Positions 24,290 to 35,198 of a DNA stretch of 64,000 bases are shown piece after piece; positions within the stretch are counted from its first letter, which is position 1, and each line of letters starts with the position of its first letter. The notes below the pieces were generated by a model. That model saw only the letters and a list, made by a program, of their open reading frames with translations, ran no database searches and was not told the DNA's origin. Made by a program: the position numbers and the translations under genes. This DNA comes from Acanthaster planci. Lineage: Eukaryota; Echinodermata; Asteroidea; Valvatida; Acanthasteridae. Location of the stretch: the NCBI RefSeq assembly GCF_001949145.1, contig NW_019091546.1, forward strand, positions 370,795 through 434,794, in the 5' to 3' direction.

Positions 24290-25370
24290 CTAAGATACGT
24301 ACGGTACGTGGGTATCTTTTCTTTCGTTTCGATCTTCATCAAAAACTACTGGTTAGTAAGTACGGAAATTGCGCTGTATTTCGGCTTTAGGAAAGTAACA
24401 TTCTTGCATGAGTTTCATTACCGACTCTGAGAAACATTTAATGCTACAGTTTGCACAATTAGGAGGAGGGGAGAAAGGGGCAGGGGACTGTGAAGGAGAA
24501 CACGCGAACCGATCCACCAACGGCCCACATCTTCTTTGTATCAAAAATCTGTCGACTATTACGAATCCTATACAAACACCAACACTTGGTAACCTTTCTC
24601 TCTCGCGGTACATTTTGGCCATAATCACATAAAAGTTCACACATGGCCTTCTTGCAGTGGCTGAACAGGAAGATACAGAAAAATCATAGACTTTAATTGG
24701 TGTACAGTTTGATAACAACACACTTTAATCCTTCACGAGTAACATTACATTCATTATCAAAGTAGTGTCATGATTTCTGTAACCTTGCATATTTATGTTC
24801 AAGGTGAACGCAGTTTTTGTGAATTTGAATTACAGCAAATGGAAATGAATACTCAATACCGACAGTTTACGGGAAAAGACAGATTGTCGGTGAATAAGAT
24901 TACACATTGGTTACAGTTGGCAGCAAATACGTCAAATTGAAATCCCATTCACTTATTTGTAACCTCTTAAAATGAAACGTAATGCACACCCATTTATTTG
25001 AAGGATGCAAAACGAAGGATGCAAACCAGGTTTTCTGTCGCTGCGTTTCCAAAATCCACGCCAAATTGAACTTTTATTTTACAAATCAAACAGCGTATTT
25101 TCCGAAATTGGCCAGGCAAACCTATATTACATTAAGTTTCTAGCTACGTTTTAAGCTGGTATCCAGCAGAGGATGTTCTAGTTTTTTTCCCTCTTAGGCT
25201 CAAGCAGTAGCATTTAACGTGCCTGGGAGTCGTTAATGAGACTCAGCATGCAAGAATGTTAATTTTTCAAAGCCGAAATACAGCGCAATTTTCGTACTTG
25301 CCGACCAGTAGTTTGCTGAAGATCAAAACAAAAGAAAAGATACCTAGGCCTATGTATCTTACGCACCTAT
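24290..25370. mobile_element. Inverted-repeat element, about 1.1 kb
   Basis: The left arm (24290-24415: gatacgtacg, ctttcgtttcgatcttcatc, actactggttagtaagtacg, gcgctgtatttcggctttag) is the reverse complement of 25222-25365. Between them is AT-rich DNA without a recognised transposase. Single arm-like copies also occur at 26803-26890 and 38310-38440. It fits a non-autonomous DNA transposon family. Confidence 0.6.
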
Positions 25371-25675
25371 TAGGGAGGTTTTAGGGAGCTTTTGCAAAAG
25401 GTCGCCGCGGTTTAACAGCACACACAGTCACCTTGGTTAAGCCCCGGAACCGCAGCGACCGTGTTGAAGTTCAGTGATGCAAAAACGTTTAACGAGGGAG
25501 CTCCGGGATGAATGCAATTGTGATGCTGATGCTTCTTGAAATATGCATGCCTGTGCGGCCGCAGCGACGGCGGTTAACCCCAACATTCTGCGTGGTGCAC
25601 AGACAGACGCTACATTACGTAGGCCTACATCTAACGAGTTATTCTCGAAACGTGTAAAGTGCGCGCCGCATTTGC

Positions 25676-25851
25676 AATACGGCTGTTTCACAATAGTGCA
25701 CCATCAAGAGTTTCCAATGCGTTGGCCAATCACAATGCGCGAAAGCTGTCGACCCAATGCGCATTTAGAAAGGGTCGATAAATTTCGAGCGTTGTGATTG
25801 ACCAACGCGTTGCAAACTCTTGGTGGCGCCCTATTGTGAAACGGCCGTATT
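25676..25851. repeat. Near-perfect 176-bp palindrome (MITE-like)
   Basis: The left half starts aatacggctgtttcacaata and the right half ends tattgtgaaacggccgtatt. The complementarity continues inward through ccaatgcgttggccaatcac and tgtcgaccca / gggtcgata, leaving only a short loop near 25765. It looks like a fold-back MITE and would form a strong hairpin. Confidence 0.8.
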
Positions 25852-27359
25852 AAAAGCGTCGGGGACATAAGCGCGGTAAATTCTTCTCAGACTGTCAAAA
25901 AAAAGCAACCTCTGCATATGATACAAACGCGATCCGCGCAATGCCAGAAACAAATATATTTTACTCTACCCAACATCGAATCTCACACAGAGAACGCTGT
26001 CCTGTATTTTTAACACGCGCGCAGGTGTTCATGTAAAGCATCATTCGAATGCATGTGTACACACAGACTCGTGCAAGGATTCTCTATATTTTCTCTATTT
26101 TTACCTTGCAAACGACCTGACTTTTTACCAATTCGTGAAAACAGACAAAATATAGAGACTAAGCTTTTGTTAGTTGTTTGTTTGGAAACTCTGCTAATTT
26201 GTACTTTGGATCAAAGGAAGTAAAATAGTAGGAAAAAGTCCAGATCGAAGCATTTTCGATTTTCTGAGTTTGGTTACTTGGTGAAAACACAGACGAATTA
26301 ATCAAATATGTTGTGATGTATTTAGAAAATAAAATTTACTGTCGTGTGAAAGCCTGTTTAATGTGCATGTGATATTAAAAAAGCAACTACATGAGAAAGC
26401 GTCAATCCAGGGATTTTTAAAAGGCTTTTGATCGCCATGGATGACAACGAAAGGCCTGTGTGTACCTTCAAGAATGTGAAGACTCGTCAACTGGAGCCCC
26501 CATCCACGTAAGCAGTCTTTCCAACACAAATTGTGTCATGGAAAGTTGTTTTTTTTAATTTTCGTCTGTCTTATGATTTTCGACATTAGTTGAATGACAC
26601 AATAGATCAATAGTCTGATTTCTCTCGCCCACTGTGGCGCGGCCGCCTGCGAGCTGCGCGCGAGATGGTAATTGAACAAGCATGATGTCATGAAGGAATG
26701 TATTGCGATTGGATAGCTGTGTCTTGCAAAATGTACGTCATGAAAACGCACAGTCTCATTGGCAGTTACGCTAGATCTTTTTGCAGCAATATAAATCATA
26801 CAAGAACACTACTTTCTCACAGCCGAAATACGGCGAAATTTCCGTACTGGCGACCAGTAGTTTTCGATGAAGATCGAAACGAAAGAAAACATGCTCACAT
26901 ACTCGCTTCCCTGAATATACCAGTGCTACATGCACGGAGAGCCTCGAAATGAGGCTAATCGAAAGCTGCAGTGTATTTGCCAAGGCATTCTTGGAAAAAG
27001 GTCAAGTCCCCGCCACAACCATTATGTCTCTACTCGAACAGCCCATCCGTGACATCATTACACTCGGACAGCCTCCAGAGACCCGCTTGCAACCCGGGCT
27101 AGTGGTGGCTAACACCAGGGTAGGCACGAAGACCACGTGATGGCTAAACGAACGCTGTGGTGTAAGTTTGACTCACACGTGTAAGCTAATCGAACGCACC
27201 CACGGAGCTTTAGTTGCACGTACTACATAAACTCGAACGCAAAAAAAAAAAGAAAAAAAAAAGCGGACTCTTGCTGACGTCATTGCGTGCGTATTGTCTC
27301 TCATCCCGTACATGTAGTTCGAAAAGACGTCCAGTACGTAAAACATGGGAAGTTCACGT

Positions 27360-27925
27360 TCGATCAAAAGGTGAGAAACTGCAACTTTTTTGGAAGGGTT
27401 AAAATTATGCGGTGAACATTCGCTGATATGAAATGGATATCTTTGGAAAGTGCAAGGGTTATGCGATTGGGATTTTTTAATGCTGCGTTGGTTTGTTTAA
27501 GATGACCGATTACACTTCTTTTGAGAGATTTACCGGATGTGATTGATGATTGTTTTGTCCTTTTATTCGAGTATTCATTTGAAGATGTACATTTTGTGCG
27601 GGACGTGCATCTAAATTTTCAAATAGGCATTTGACGCACGCACACCGTCCGCGATAAAAAAATGTCGCGTTCACGTTTGCGTAATACCTCACCATTAGGG
27701 AGGTTTAGATAGATGCACGTATTACACAAACGTGAACGCAAACGTGACAATATTTTTTATCGCGCACTGGTGCACGTGTGTCAAATGCCTGCTTGAATGA
27801 AAGAAATCTACATCTTTCAGTGAACACTCGAGAGAGCGCATAACCTTTGCGCTCTCCAAAATGTTCATTTCATATCAGCGAATATTTATTGCATAATTTG
27901 AAACCTTCCAAAAACGTTGGCGACT
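27360..27925. repeat. Imperfect large inverted repeat centred near 27.7 kb
   Basis: Landmarks on the left (tttttggaagg, attcgctgatatgaaatg, aggcatttgacgcacg, cgcgataaaaaa, gcgttcacgtttgcgtaata) recur in reverse complement, in reverse order, between 27716 and 27925. The left arm has an extra segment of about 150 bases. It is consistent with a fold-back DNA element; no coding sequence is seen. Confidence 0.7.
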
Positions 27926-28981
27926 GTTCACGGTTTCATTCATACATGGCTTGTTAATCATTATTTGATCGATTTGTATGAAACTCCTGGGACTTTTTTA
28001 GTGTAAATTTACAGATTGACCACTTCCAAACCAGCAACATTTGTAATGATCAGGTTTAATGGTTCAGAAGTGGGTTTGCCATTTCTGATGGCATTTTATC
28101 TGAACGTTGCCCCACACAATGACTAGAATCACTCCCTCATCGGTTGCAATGAACCATGTTGTTTGGGAATGTTCATTTTGTTTGAAGCGATGCGACTGCA
28201 ACGCCCGCGTTTCAATGTTGTTGTGATCCAGCGATGCAGATACTTCCAGAGGAGCCTCCGTTGCTAGGAAAACTGCGCCNTTCTCTTAGTCTTGCTCGGA
28301 GCAATACCAAGGACAGTTTTTCTATGCCTATTGATCGAAACGCGTCCCGTTACCATGTATTAACATGGTATTGCGTAAAGCAAGCGCTGGAATTAGGATA
28401 CGAGACAATTTAATCAATTCCGATTGGTCAAAAGTCTGAGCTGTGTGCACGGGGCAACTCGCCACGCGCTCGCCAAGTCCATATAAGGAGATTTTTCTGG
28501 ATTACTTGCACAAGGAATATACCATCAAATGGATGGAGGTGTTCTGGAAAATGGCCATTTATAAACAAAATCCACTTAATTGTATGGTATATACTCTTTC
28601 TCTCACTCTTTGACTAATATGGCATTTATGAATAAAGGAGTAATAATGTGCTTGACCGGTCTTTTAAACTTTAGCTTAAGCCCGGCCAAGCACAAAATTA
28701 TTTATTACCTTATTAACATGACCTGTTAAGGACGTAGGATCCTAACATCAAAAGTATTGGGCATTCAACTTGGTCTCTTACCCGACAATAATGTGGATCA
28801 AGCTAACAAAGCTAAGCTGAAACTTTTCACATAATTATTGTATGCTTGTGAACAGGCACCACTTTTTGGTTCTGAATACAAATCCTGACCATCGCCCAAT
28901 TTGCAAGCAAAATTTTGACGAACATGGGTGGTTTCTGTCAAAACGCTATGAGGTCATTAAACCTAACATTTTTGGCACCAG

Positions 28982-29733
28982 CAGTCTTTGTTGAGAGTTA
29001 GCGCGTGCACACTCGATTACTTTGCTGTTGATTTCGAGGCAGACGACTTCGGACATTGTGCCGACACTTCTTTCCGCAGATGGAGACAAAGTTAATTTTA
29101 ACAAAATACAAAGTTCGCGGGGAAAACCTGATAACTGAAAACTGATTAGACAACATCAGACCACCGTATTACATTGAACCCATTTGCACAAACTTTGAAA
29201 CAAATTCTGAAAAAGGGATTTTTGCAAAATAAACACTACAAGATTGGAAATAAATACGTCCATGGTCTTTCTCATTTCGAAATAATTTCTTTAGTTTATA
29301 AAAAAAAACGAAATAAAGTGCGGTGTGTATTAAAACCTTATAAAAGCACCGGTGGTAGTTTCATATTATTGCCAATTGAATATTTGGCACGAGAATCATT
29401 AATCCGTATATTAGTGCACATATGTGCGTTGATGGAGTACATATACATGAGTGGTACATGCACATGCGCACACATAAATCATGGCCGGCAATCAATCGAT
29501 AAAGAATAAACAATGAAATTGATCAAACAAACTAAGGACAATTTGCAATAGCTTAAAAACAGCATGATATCCTTTTTCAAACGCTCTTCCAATTACCAAG
29601 ATTATGCAGCATGTGTGGAAAAACTGGAGAACAATTTAAAAATTCGATTTTTAAATACACTTTTTATGTTCAGAAATGTTATGTACACAGACATCTTTCA
29701 ACCCACGTTTCCCCGAAATGTCACTTATAATTA
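28982..29733. repeat. Dispersed repeat, copy B (uninterrupted)
   Basis: This matches 7375-7590 joined to 13604-14112, and so represents the form of the repeat without the BEL/Pao insertion. Its right end abuts the truncated laminin-G exon of lectin unit 2 at 29739, so its arrival or a linked deletion removed the exon's 3' part. Confidence 0.75.
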
Positions 29734-29738
29734 AAATG

Positions 29739-30574
29739 TAAATGTCAGATGGAACCATTCGCCCAGAGGTAATTTGCTGATGCTGTATTTCCGAAGAATG
29801 TAAAGGTATTTGGACCTTGCTGCAAACAGAAATTGACAGGAGCCGGCGTCGTACATGAAAGCGATTCCTCTTGCAGCCCCTGTTTGTCCGCCCGAGCTCA
29901 AGAAATAGTGCTCTTTACTTTTGGCATTAGATGGCGCATGTCGCATAATGTGACTGGCAGCTATTAAGGTCTGAGATGCAACTCCCACGAAAGTCTCCGA
30001 GATCTATGAATGATTCAACCGGCAAGTGGACTGCGCATGCCTGATCTAGTCGCTCTGGCCCGGGAACCACTGAAACAGCGCTTTCATTTCCTCTCACTTG
30101 GGACGCCTCACTGTTTACGAGGTTAATATCCTCACAGGGTATGACGTCACTCTCCTGGTTGAGGGATTGGTGCAGGATGGTAGTTTTCAAGATGTATTTT
30201 TGCGTTGGGGAGATGTTAATTATATATAACGGTTTGCCCGTACCCAATACCCAACATACATTAATAAAAAAATACATCTTGAAAATAGTTTGCNNNNNNN
30301 NNNNNNNNNNNNNNNNNNNNNNNNNNNNNNNNNNNNNNNNNNNNNNNNNNNNNNNNNNNNNNNNNNNNNNNNNNNNNNNNNNNNNNNNNNNNNNNNNNNN
30401 NNNNNNNNNNNNNNNNNNNNNNNNNNNNNNNNNNNNNNNNNNNNNNNNNNNNNNNNNNNNNNNNNNNNNNNNNNNNNNNNNNNNNNNNNNNNNNNNNNNN
30501 NNNNNNNGCTTATTAATATACGTTGGGTACGGGCAAACCATTATATATAATTAAGGATGGTAGTTGTTCCGATT
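29739..30574 (-). pseudogene. Lectin unit 2 exon 2 remnant, interrupted
   Basis: The acceptor side is intact (30554-30574, after a tttacag acceptor), but the exon is then interrupted by 30186-30553. It resumes at 30185 with ILHQSLNQESDVIPCED and runs through PGPERLDQACAVHL. A 23-nt deletion breaks the frame. YFLSSGGQTG and WFHLTFTF follow in another frame before the exon stops abruptly at 29739 against the dispersed repeat. Confidence 0.85.
30186..30553. mobile_element. Fold-back insertion in lectin exon 2, with assembly gap
   Basis: The insertion is flanked by a perfect 12-base direct repeat aggatggtagtt (30174-30185 and 30554-30565). The left side contains its own hairpin: ttcaagatgtattttt is followed about 65 bases later by its reverse complement ending near 30287. 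A separate arm, aattatatataacggtttgc onward (30224-30274), is inverted at 30508-30551. The centre is 214 undetermined bases (30294-30507), probably because the hairpin defeated assembly. No coding sequence can be judged, and open frames drawn through the Ns are meaningless. Confidence 0.75.
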
Positions 30575-31092
30575 CTGTAAAAGCAAAAGAGTTAAATAAA
30601 GTAAAACTCGAGGTTAGCATTTGTTTCATTTACAAATAAGAGGTGATCAGGTGGGGCATTTTATTTTTGGCTTAGGGGAAATACGCACCCTAAATATGTT
30701 AGCGGAATGCCATGAATGGATGGGCACGGGCGTCGCCGCCCTCTTTAAATATGGGAGAGGGCTGCGCCATCATCAAATGTGCCGACTGGCCGTCGGTAGA
30801 TCTCATGAGCATGGTAGTCTAATTTCCCGATGTGATATTTGCGTGACCCCCATTCGTGCTGACAACATCACGATTTTGCCAAGAAATATGTCCATTCATT
30901 CGGTTGAGCGCCGAAGTGAATTAGAATGAATTGAATTTATCCTTGTTATATAAGAGTAACGGCCGATACGCGAGTGGTCAATAGAGAGTATAAAGATTGG
31001 GTCTGGCATGGCTGAGGCCTTCACGCTTGCACGCCGCTGTGACCTCCATTCAAAATTTCGCCATACTACATCGTGTTGTCTTAGATTACACC

Positions 31093-31695
31093 ATGAGCTC
31101 GCCCGCTACGAAGCAAGACATTCAACAACTACTCGGTCAGTTCTGTTCTAATCACGCCAAGTTGTTCGAAGATAGCCTGTCTGAAGTCTCAGTTAGTTTC
31201 GGTGCTGCGATAAAATCTGCTACTAATATTTAGTCAACATGGAAAAGAGAAGTGCACAAGAGACAGTATAATTTCAACCAGTCCGTCTTGGACCAGTTGA
31301 CAGAGGTAGACTATAAGAACAGTTCTCCAGAAGTGAAGTGTCCACTTCAAAAAGCGGTGGATCTTCTTCACCATCAACAGAAGCTGATAAGTCTGGCTGA
31401 CACTAGCCCCTCTGGCTGGGATACGGTAGAAGAGTACGAAAATAACGAACTGGCCAGCGACGCCGATGACGACAACAAAATCATACGTGCGGAGTCCAGA
31501 GCTGCGTGTAAGCTCAAAGCTTCGGCCTCGAAGGGAAGCCAAGCCAAACGCTTCAAGACAGACTATGGGACCTCAACTTCTGCTGGTTCTGCTCCTGCAG
31601 CCTCTTCTCAACCTCGGCTTTTTTGCCCCTATCGAATCCCCACAATGTTGCCTAAGACATTAGTAGGTTGTGTGTTAGACAAAAAGTCTTTTTAG
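31093..31695 (+). pseudogene. DIRS ORF1 (gag-like)
   Basis: Two open pieces in different frames (ending 31233 and 31695) encode SSPATKQDIQQLLGQF, then KRQYNFNQSVLDQL, QKAVDLLHHQQKLISLAD, GWDTVEEYENNELASDADDD and a basic tail. This matches the ORF1 product that precedes RT in DIRS elements of animals. A stop at 31231 separates the pieces. Confidence 0.75.
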
Positions 31696-31696
31696 A

Positions 31697-32063
31697 AATG
31701 GAATGGATACCCAGGAGCAAAAATTGAAAAGCAGACTTCTTAAGCAAACTATCAGACCCGGATGATTGGGAAACCTCCAACGAAATCTTTCATCTTCTGT
31801 CCTGGCGATGGGGCCCATACTCTATTGATCGGTTCTCCAGTTACTGTAATTGTAAAGTAAAGTAACAAGGTAATTGTAAAGTAGCAAGGTTTAATTCTGG
31901 AATACTGGATCAGAGGCAGTGGACACCATTACTCAGAATTGGCAGGATGACAATAATTGGGTTGTTCCGCCTTAATTGCGAGAGTCATTTTGCACATGAG
32001 AAAGTGTAAGGGAAGAGGGAACTTTAATTTGTTCAGCCTGGCAGTTGGCACCGTTTTGGCCTC
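31697..32063 (+). pseudogene. DIRS RNase H remnant, first part
   Basis: Plus-strand frames contain KADFLSKLSDPDDWETS, IFHLLSWRWGPYSIDRFSS and, in other frames, WQDDNNWVVPP and LIARVILHMRKCKGRG. These are recognisable RNase H and linker motifs of DIRS polyproteins (WGPxxxDRF). Frame changes and a short tandem duplication near 31845-31885 interrupt it. It is cut at 32064 by the Tc1/mariner-type insertion. Confidence 0.75.
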
Positions 32064-32065
32064 TA

Positions 32066-33446
32066 CAAGGTGTCCCAGAAAAAACCAAACCCTGAGGAAA
32101 GGGGTTCAAGCCCTGAGATATGTTCAAACCATGAGATATGATTATAATGTACAAGAACCTCCAAAAAGTAGAAGCAGTCCTCTTTCTAATGATACCTTGA
32201 TGGTATCCCACCTGTCATGCATGACTGAACACCATTGTCTTGAAAATGAGGCATCCAAACTCAGTTGTAACACTTTGGATAAACCAATGAATGAGGTTGT
32301 CCTCTGTAATGCTTGTCCCGGTTGAAAATGACTACAAAAGATCATGCTAATGAAGGAAAATTGCCTTTTGTCACTTTCAAGTTATGCAATAATCTGATTT
32401 AAATGTGTTGACTTGCCCCGCGCAATCCTGCTACATGGTGCACCTTGCCAAAGAGCAAAGAGTGTTTGTCGTGACGAAATTTCTCGCCACCCAAGCTGCA
32501 TTTAGAGAAGCTTTCCCTTAGAGGAGTCCACCGGCAAAGTCGACCATCTGGGAAAATGTGCGCAAATACTGAGAACGTGGGACAAGCCTTAATTTGAATA
32601 GGGGTCATTCGGGAAGGAGCCGCACAGTGCGTGCGAACTCCTGAAAACATTGCTACAGTTCGACAGCAACTTGTCGAACAGCCAAGGGGAACCAGTTGCA
32701 GGAGAAATGGACTTGGACGGTCCCATTCTTCGTTCAACCGCATATTAGTTAGACCTGCAGTTCCATCCATACCAAATGCACATTCGCCACCAACTTTTGC
32801 GTTGAGACCTCATGAGGAAACAGGAGTTTGCTCAATGGCTCCTGGAACGCTGTCAGGCCAATGAAAAGTTTCTTGAATGTTTGACAATCGGTGATGAAGC
32901 AGCATGTTGGATGAACGTGAACGACCAACATGATTTGTGAGAAGGTCACCTTTTGGGTGTTTGAAGGACAAAGTTTTCACCAGTCAACCACGTAGCATCC
33001 AAGACTTACGAGGTCGCGTTCAACAGGAGTTCGACATCTTACGACATGACCATGCATTGGTGAGACGAGCTGTGGCTGACATGCGCCGCCATTGTGAACT
33101 CTGCATCGAAAGGGACGGTGGAAACGCAGGAGGTGTCGGTGCATAACTAACTGTGAATTACGTACTGTGTAAATAATCGATGTGCCCCTGATATCTTATC
33201 CAGGACAAGCATTACAGAGGACAACCTCATTCATTGGTTTATCCAAAGTGTTACAACTGAGTTCGGATGCCTCATTTTCAAGACAATGGTGTTCAGTCAT
33301 GCATGACAGGAGGGATACCACCAAGGTATCATTAGAAAGAGTACTGCTTCTACGTTTTGGAGGTTTTTGCACATTATAATCATATCTCATGGTTTGGGCA
33401 TATTAACCCCTTTCCTCAGGGTTTGGTTTTTTTCTGGGACACCCTG
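32066..33446 (+). mobile_element. Tc1/mariner-type transposon with about 250-bp TIRs
   Basis: The left terminal inverted repeat (32066-32320) and right one (33203-33446) are reverse complements along most of their length. The outermost bases read caaggtgtcccag on the left and ctgggacaccctg on the right. TA dinucleotides flank both ends (32064-32065 and 33447-33448), the expected target duplication. Removing the element rejoins the DIRS frame context. The interior holds fragments of a Tc1/mariner-type transposase. Confidence 0.85.
32620..33144 (+). pseudogene. Tc1/mariner-type transposase remnant
   Basis: Fragments in several frames include RTPENIATVRQQLVEQPRG (helix-turn-helix linker), DEAACWMNVNDQHD (around the first catalytic aspartate) and CLKDKVFTSQPRSIQDLRG with a CIERDGG tail (C-terminus). 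The segment between the first aspartate and the C-terminus, which should hold the other two catalytic residues, is deleted, so the copy cannot transpose itself. Confidence 0.75.
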
Positions 33447-33456
33447 TATTGGTCCC

Positions 33457-33830
33457 GGATGGGTTTTCAAGTAACGCGGATATTGCCGAAGTTTTGGCAT
33501 TCTCCAGCCCATTTCACCTTTTCGTGGAAGGTCTAGGACCAAACTCTAAATTTGTAGAAAACATCTGCCGTAGTACAGTACTAGCGTTAAGATTCGGGGT
33601 GAAACCTAACTAGTTGAGGAAATGCTTTAACGCATGACATTTAGCACTCCGAGTGCTTCCTTCCACAGTGGAAGGATGGTTGAAGTCAACAGTAGGTAAG
33701 CGTTCAGAACGCCCAAAGTTGCCAGGCAACTTGAGGTACTTCGTACGCAACTTCAGCAGCATTAATAGCAGACTAAATATTGTACAAAGTAATGTTAAAT
33801 GGAGTTTAACGGTATTTCTCATAAGCTTGT
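33457..33830 (+). pseudogene. DIRS remnant, second part
   Basis: After the Tc1/mariner-type insertion the frame resumes with VPDGFSSNADIAEVLAFSS and continues to VLPSTVEGWLKSTVG and KLPGNLRYFVRNFSS. The position between RNase H and recombinase fits DIRS, but similarity here is weak and stops interrupt it. Confidence 0.5.
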
Positions 33831-34234
33831 CTTTGGTGGTCATATATGGAAAACCCGTTTTGCTGTAACATCCTCAGAAGCAGATCTGAGTCACCTGGTT
33901 AATCAGCTCCTAAAAGTGCTGTACAGTTCAAGGGCGCCATAGACAGCGCCTACTTTGGAAAATGGCATCATTGGGCATTATCTCATCAGAAATAACCACT
34001 ACCAGCGGATCCGTACATCATAGCACTTTATCTGACTCATCTGGCCGATTCGGCAAACTCCCCGGCTCCCATCATGAGCACAATAGCCACAATCTCCTGG
34101 GCTCACACCATGGCAACGTCTCCTGGATCCTATAAAGGACCCATTAGTCGTCCATTCGGTGGAAGGACACAAGCGTCTGCTGTCTAAACCCCAGAATAGG
34201 AAAGACCTCATCACACCTGACATGCTGGTGAAAT

Positions 34235-34620
34235 TAGTTCACAAAAACTAATCTGATGAATATTAGGTCCTTGGCTATGATGCTTATTTCGTACGCAGGG
34301 CTTTTACGTTTCAATGAGTTGGCGGCTCTAAAACTGAAGCATATCCATTTTTTGATGATTACCTATCTATCGATATAGAATCGAGCAAAACTGATGTTAT
34401 CAGACAGGGAAATGCAGTATAGGTAGCAAGATCTCATCTGCTTACTTGTCCAGTAGCCATGTTGGAGCTCTATTTATCTCTAGCACATATTCCTAGTTCT
34501 GATAAAGATGTATATGTGTTTAGAAATCTATTAAAAAGTAAAGACGGATGTAGGTTACGACAAACCAATGAGCCTAAGAGTTACTCCAGGCTTAGAGCGT
34601 TGATCTTTAGCACGTATTGA
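34235..34620 (+). pseudogene. DIRS tyrosine recombinase, partial
   Basis: One frame carries SLAMMLISYAGLLRFNEL (box I with the catalytic arginine), ESSKTDVIRQG, TCPVAMLELYLSLA and YVFRNLLKS, then RLRQTNEPKSYSRLR. These are typical of DIRS tyrosine recombinases. The HxxR and catalytic tyrosine end is not seen, so it is truncated. A stop after box II also breaks the frame. Confidence 0.75.
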
Positions 34621-35198
34621 TGTATCGACGTTTGCTGCACACAGCTTGAGGACTGGCGGTGCCTTTGACGCTGACAAAGCGGGAGTGCCCGACAGGCTTT
34701 TCAAACGTCATTGGAGATGGAAGACATAAACGGCGAAAGATATGTATATAAATATACGAGACAGTTTTGAAAATCTTTAATGGGTTTCCAAATGTCTTGG
34801 TATTTAATATCATCCCGTTCTTTATAATTTCATCGGTCCAGGTCACAGCGTCAAGCAACGTTACCAAAATAGTGTATGTGTCGAGTTTAGTGTGTTGTGT
34901 TAAAGGATAACTGGCTGAACGGCGGGATCACCCCTACCCCCCTCTAGCGACGGCCATGGGATAGGGCAGTTGGTTTGAGAGCTTTGGTTTGTTTCAAGAG
35001 ATTGAGCTCTGGATTTTGAGTGGTGTATCAAATAGGCTTTCACAAGATCTGTGCGATTTGTTGTGCTTGGTTCAGGAGAATGGACGCTACTAATGCCCAA
35101 GCCTAGTTACGTCGCGTCCATTTTCCTGAGCCGGTCTTAAACGTTAGCTTAAGAATTGCCAAGCACATATTAGCACATGTAGTGTGCAGGTGTGGCAT

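Larger units (their letters stand above)
23870..28981. other. Spacer between lectin unit 1 and the unit 2 remnant
   Basis: The left end (23870-24450) is the conserved upstream region of a lectin unit and resembles 37946-38450. The remainder has no recognised gene. It contains several inverted-repeat elements (24290-25370, 25676-25851, 27360-27925), an A-tract near 27240 and a single undetermined base at 28280. A stretch at 27960-28082 is repeated at 38735-38860. I did not find a microexon or C-terminal exon for unit 2 here. Confidence 0.5.
30888..34910 (+). mobile_element. Degenerate DIRS retroelement in unit 2 intron 1
   Basis: Comparison with intron 1 of unit 1 (aagaaat|ctggctaatgg) places the insertion exactly between 30887 and 34911, with no obvious target duplication, as expected for tyrosine-recombinase retroelements. 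Parts in order: a gag-like ORF1, a small RNase H piece, a second RNase H-end piece after an internal transposon, and a tyrosine recombinase. The reverse transcriptase core is missing between about 31660 and 31700. A Tc1/mariner-type element (32066-33446) sits inside. Multiple stops show the element is dead. Confidence 0.8.

Noticed and set aside
29927-30554. Open frames running through the undetermined bases
   Set aside because: The frames are open only because 214 Ns cannot contain stops. The real sequence is a broken exon and an inserted element.
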